Source: an uncultured Sphingobium sp.
GTDB lineage: Bacteria; Pseudomonadota; Alphaproteobacteria; Sphingomonadales; Sphingomonadaceae
Assembly: GCA_913773715.1 (NCBI GenBank)
Contig: CAJYHD010000202.1
Span: 1 to 6,407 of the forward strand
Length of the DNA: 6,407 nt
Reading direction: 5' to 3'
Position numbers and translations under genes: made by a program. Positions 6,216 to 6,407 of this stretch are shown here, one piece after another. Numbering within the stretch: the stretch's first letter is position 1; each line of letters opens with the position of its first letter. Below the pieces are notes generated by a model, which had not been told where the DNA came from, did no database searches, and was given only the letters and a program-made list of their open reading frames with translations.

Positions 6216-6285
6216 GATAGCGGATGGCATCTTTTAGATAGCACAAAGATGCAGATGGTTGCATTTGGATAGCAAAAGTGATGCA
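6216..6285 (+). repeat. Phased GATAGC / GATGCA repeat cluster before the last gene
   Basis: GATAGC occurs at 6216, 6237 and 6268, with start-to-start spacings of 21 and 31 bp, about two and three helical turns. Each copy is followed 7 to 12 bases later by a GATGSC or GATGCA element (6223, 6248, 6280), and an inverted TTGCAT stands at 6259-6264. The second and third units, GATAGCACAAAGATGCA and GATAGCAAAAGTGATGCA, are near-copies. A possible weak promoter, TTGCAT (6259-6264), 17 bases, TGCAAT (6282-6287), lies inside the cluster. This fits an operator array for the gene at 6311, or iterons of a plasmid-type origin; the sequence alone does not decide. Confidence 0.5.
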
Positions 6286-6310
6286 ATCTGTCGTGGATCG
6301 AGGTGACAGC

Positions 6311-6407
6311 ATGGATCAGATGATAGAAGAATTACGGAAACTCACGGTCCGCACAAAATCAGGCCGACTGCGGGCCCTGATGCCTGTGATCGAGGAGCGT
6401 CTGGCAG
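6311..6407 (+). CDS. Start of a small charged protein (partial, 32 residues)
   Basis: ATG 6311 has a good ribosome binding site, GAGGTG at 6300-6305. The visible protein is MDQMIEELRKLTVR followed by TKSGRLRALMPVIEERLA, amphipathic and rich in charged residues, and it runs off the window. No family can be assigned with certainty. The pattern reminds me of short DNA-binding or plasmid-associated proteins whose N-terminus carries a K-S-G-R-L-R-x-L-x-P-x-I-E element, but this is recollection only. The phased repeats directly upstream suggest a regulated, perhaps autoregulated, gene. Confidence 0.6.
   Translation, partial: MDQMIEELRKLTVRTKSGRLRALMPVIEERLA

Larger units (their letters stand above)
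5545..6310. other. Mostly non-coding region right of the transposon remnant
   Basis: About 765 bases with no intact recognised gene. From left to right I see: ACCGCC-A-GGCGGT at 5581-5593, GGCCG-GAAG-CGGCC at 5735-5748, a small apparently frameshifted minus-strand ORF (5730-5905), paired GAAAATG motifs 22 bases apart (6097-6103 and 6119-6125), an 8-base inverted repeat at 6160-6178 and a GATAGC repeat cluster at 6216-6285. AT content rises noticeably from about 5940 onward, unlike the left of the window, which suggests DNA of different origin. Confidence 0.55.

Noticed and set aside
6216..6285. CRISPR array
   Set aside because: The repeats are only 6 bases long with uneven short spacing, so they do not resemble CRISPR repeats and spacers.

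Overview
The window looks like an alphaproteobacterium, most likely a sphingomonad. The coding GC is high, the protein sequences have a sphingomonad feel, and exopolysaccharide-type sugar genes sit beside a Tn3-family element and a VapC fragment. This placement is an inference; no rRNA or other marker is present.

Layout. (1) Positions 1-1282, minus strand: the start of a GDP-L-fucose synthase gene (cut by the window edge) preceded by a complete GDP-mannose 4,6-dehydratase gene. Together they convert GDP-mannose to GDP-L-fucose for surface polysaccharide. (2) 1298-1814: about 500 bases with no convincing gene, only short inverted repeats. (3) 1815-1997, minus strand: the last 60 codons of a VapC-type PIN toxin, cut exactly where a transposon begins. 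(4) 1998-5148: a truncated Tn3-family transposon. It has a 38-bp terminal inverted repeat (1998-2035), a 276-residue passenger protein whose ATG overlaps the resolvase stop (ATGA), a serine resolvase, a res-like region, and divergently the first half of tnpA. The catalytic half of TnpA and the right inverted repeat are gone. (5) 5150-5524, minus strand: an unrecognised 124-residue protein ending within about 2 bases of the transposon break. (6) 5545-6310: mostly non-coding and more AT-rich to the right. It holds a small ORF that appears frameshifted, several perfect inverted repeats and a helically phased GATAGC repeat cluster. (7) 6311 to the edge, plus strand: the start of a small charged protein downstream of that cluster.

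Reading the history: a Tn3-like element inserted into vapC. A later deletion or rearrangement removed the right half of the element together with the 5' part of vapC and any vapB, joining tnpA to unrelated DNA. The element can no longer transpose by itself, but its resolvase, res site and the coupled passenger gene appear intact. The most interesting signals are the passenger protein coupled to tnpR, a symmetric three-part repeat at the tnpA ribosome binding site that could form alternative hairpins, and the repeat cluster before the last gene.
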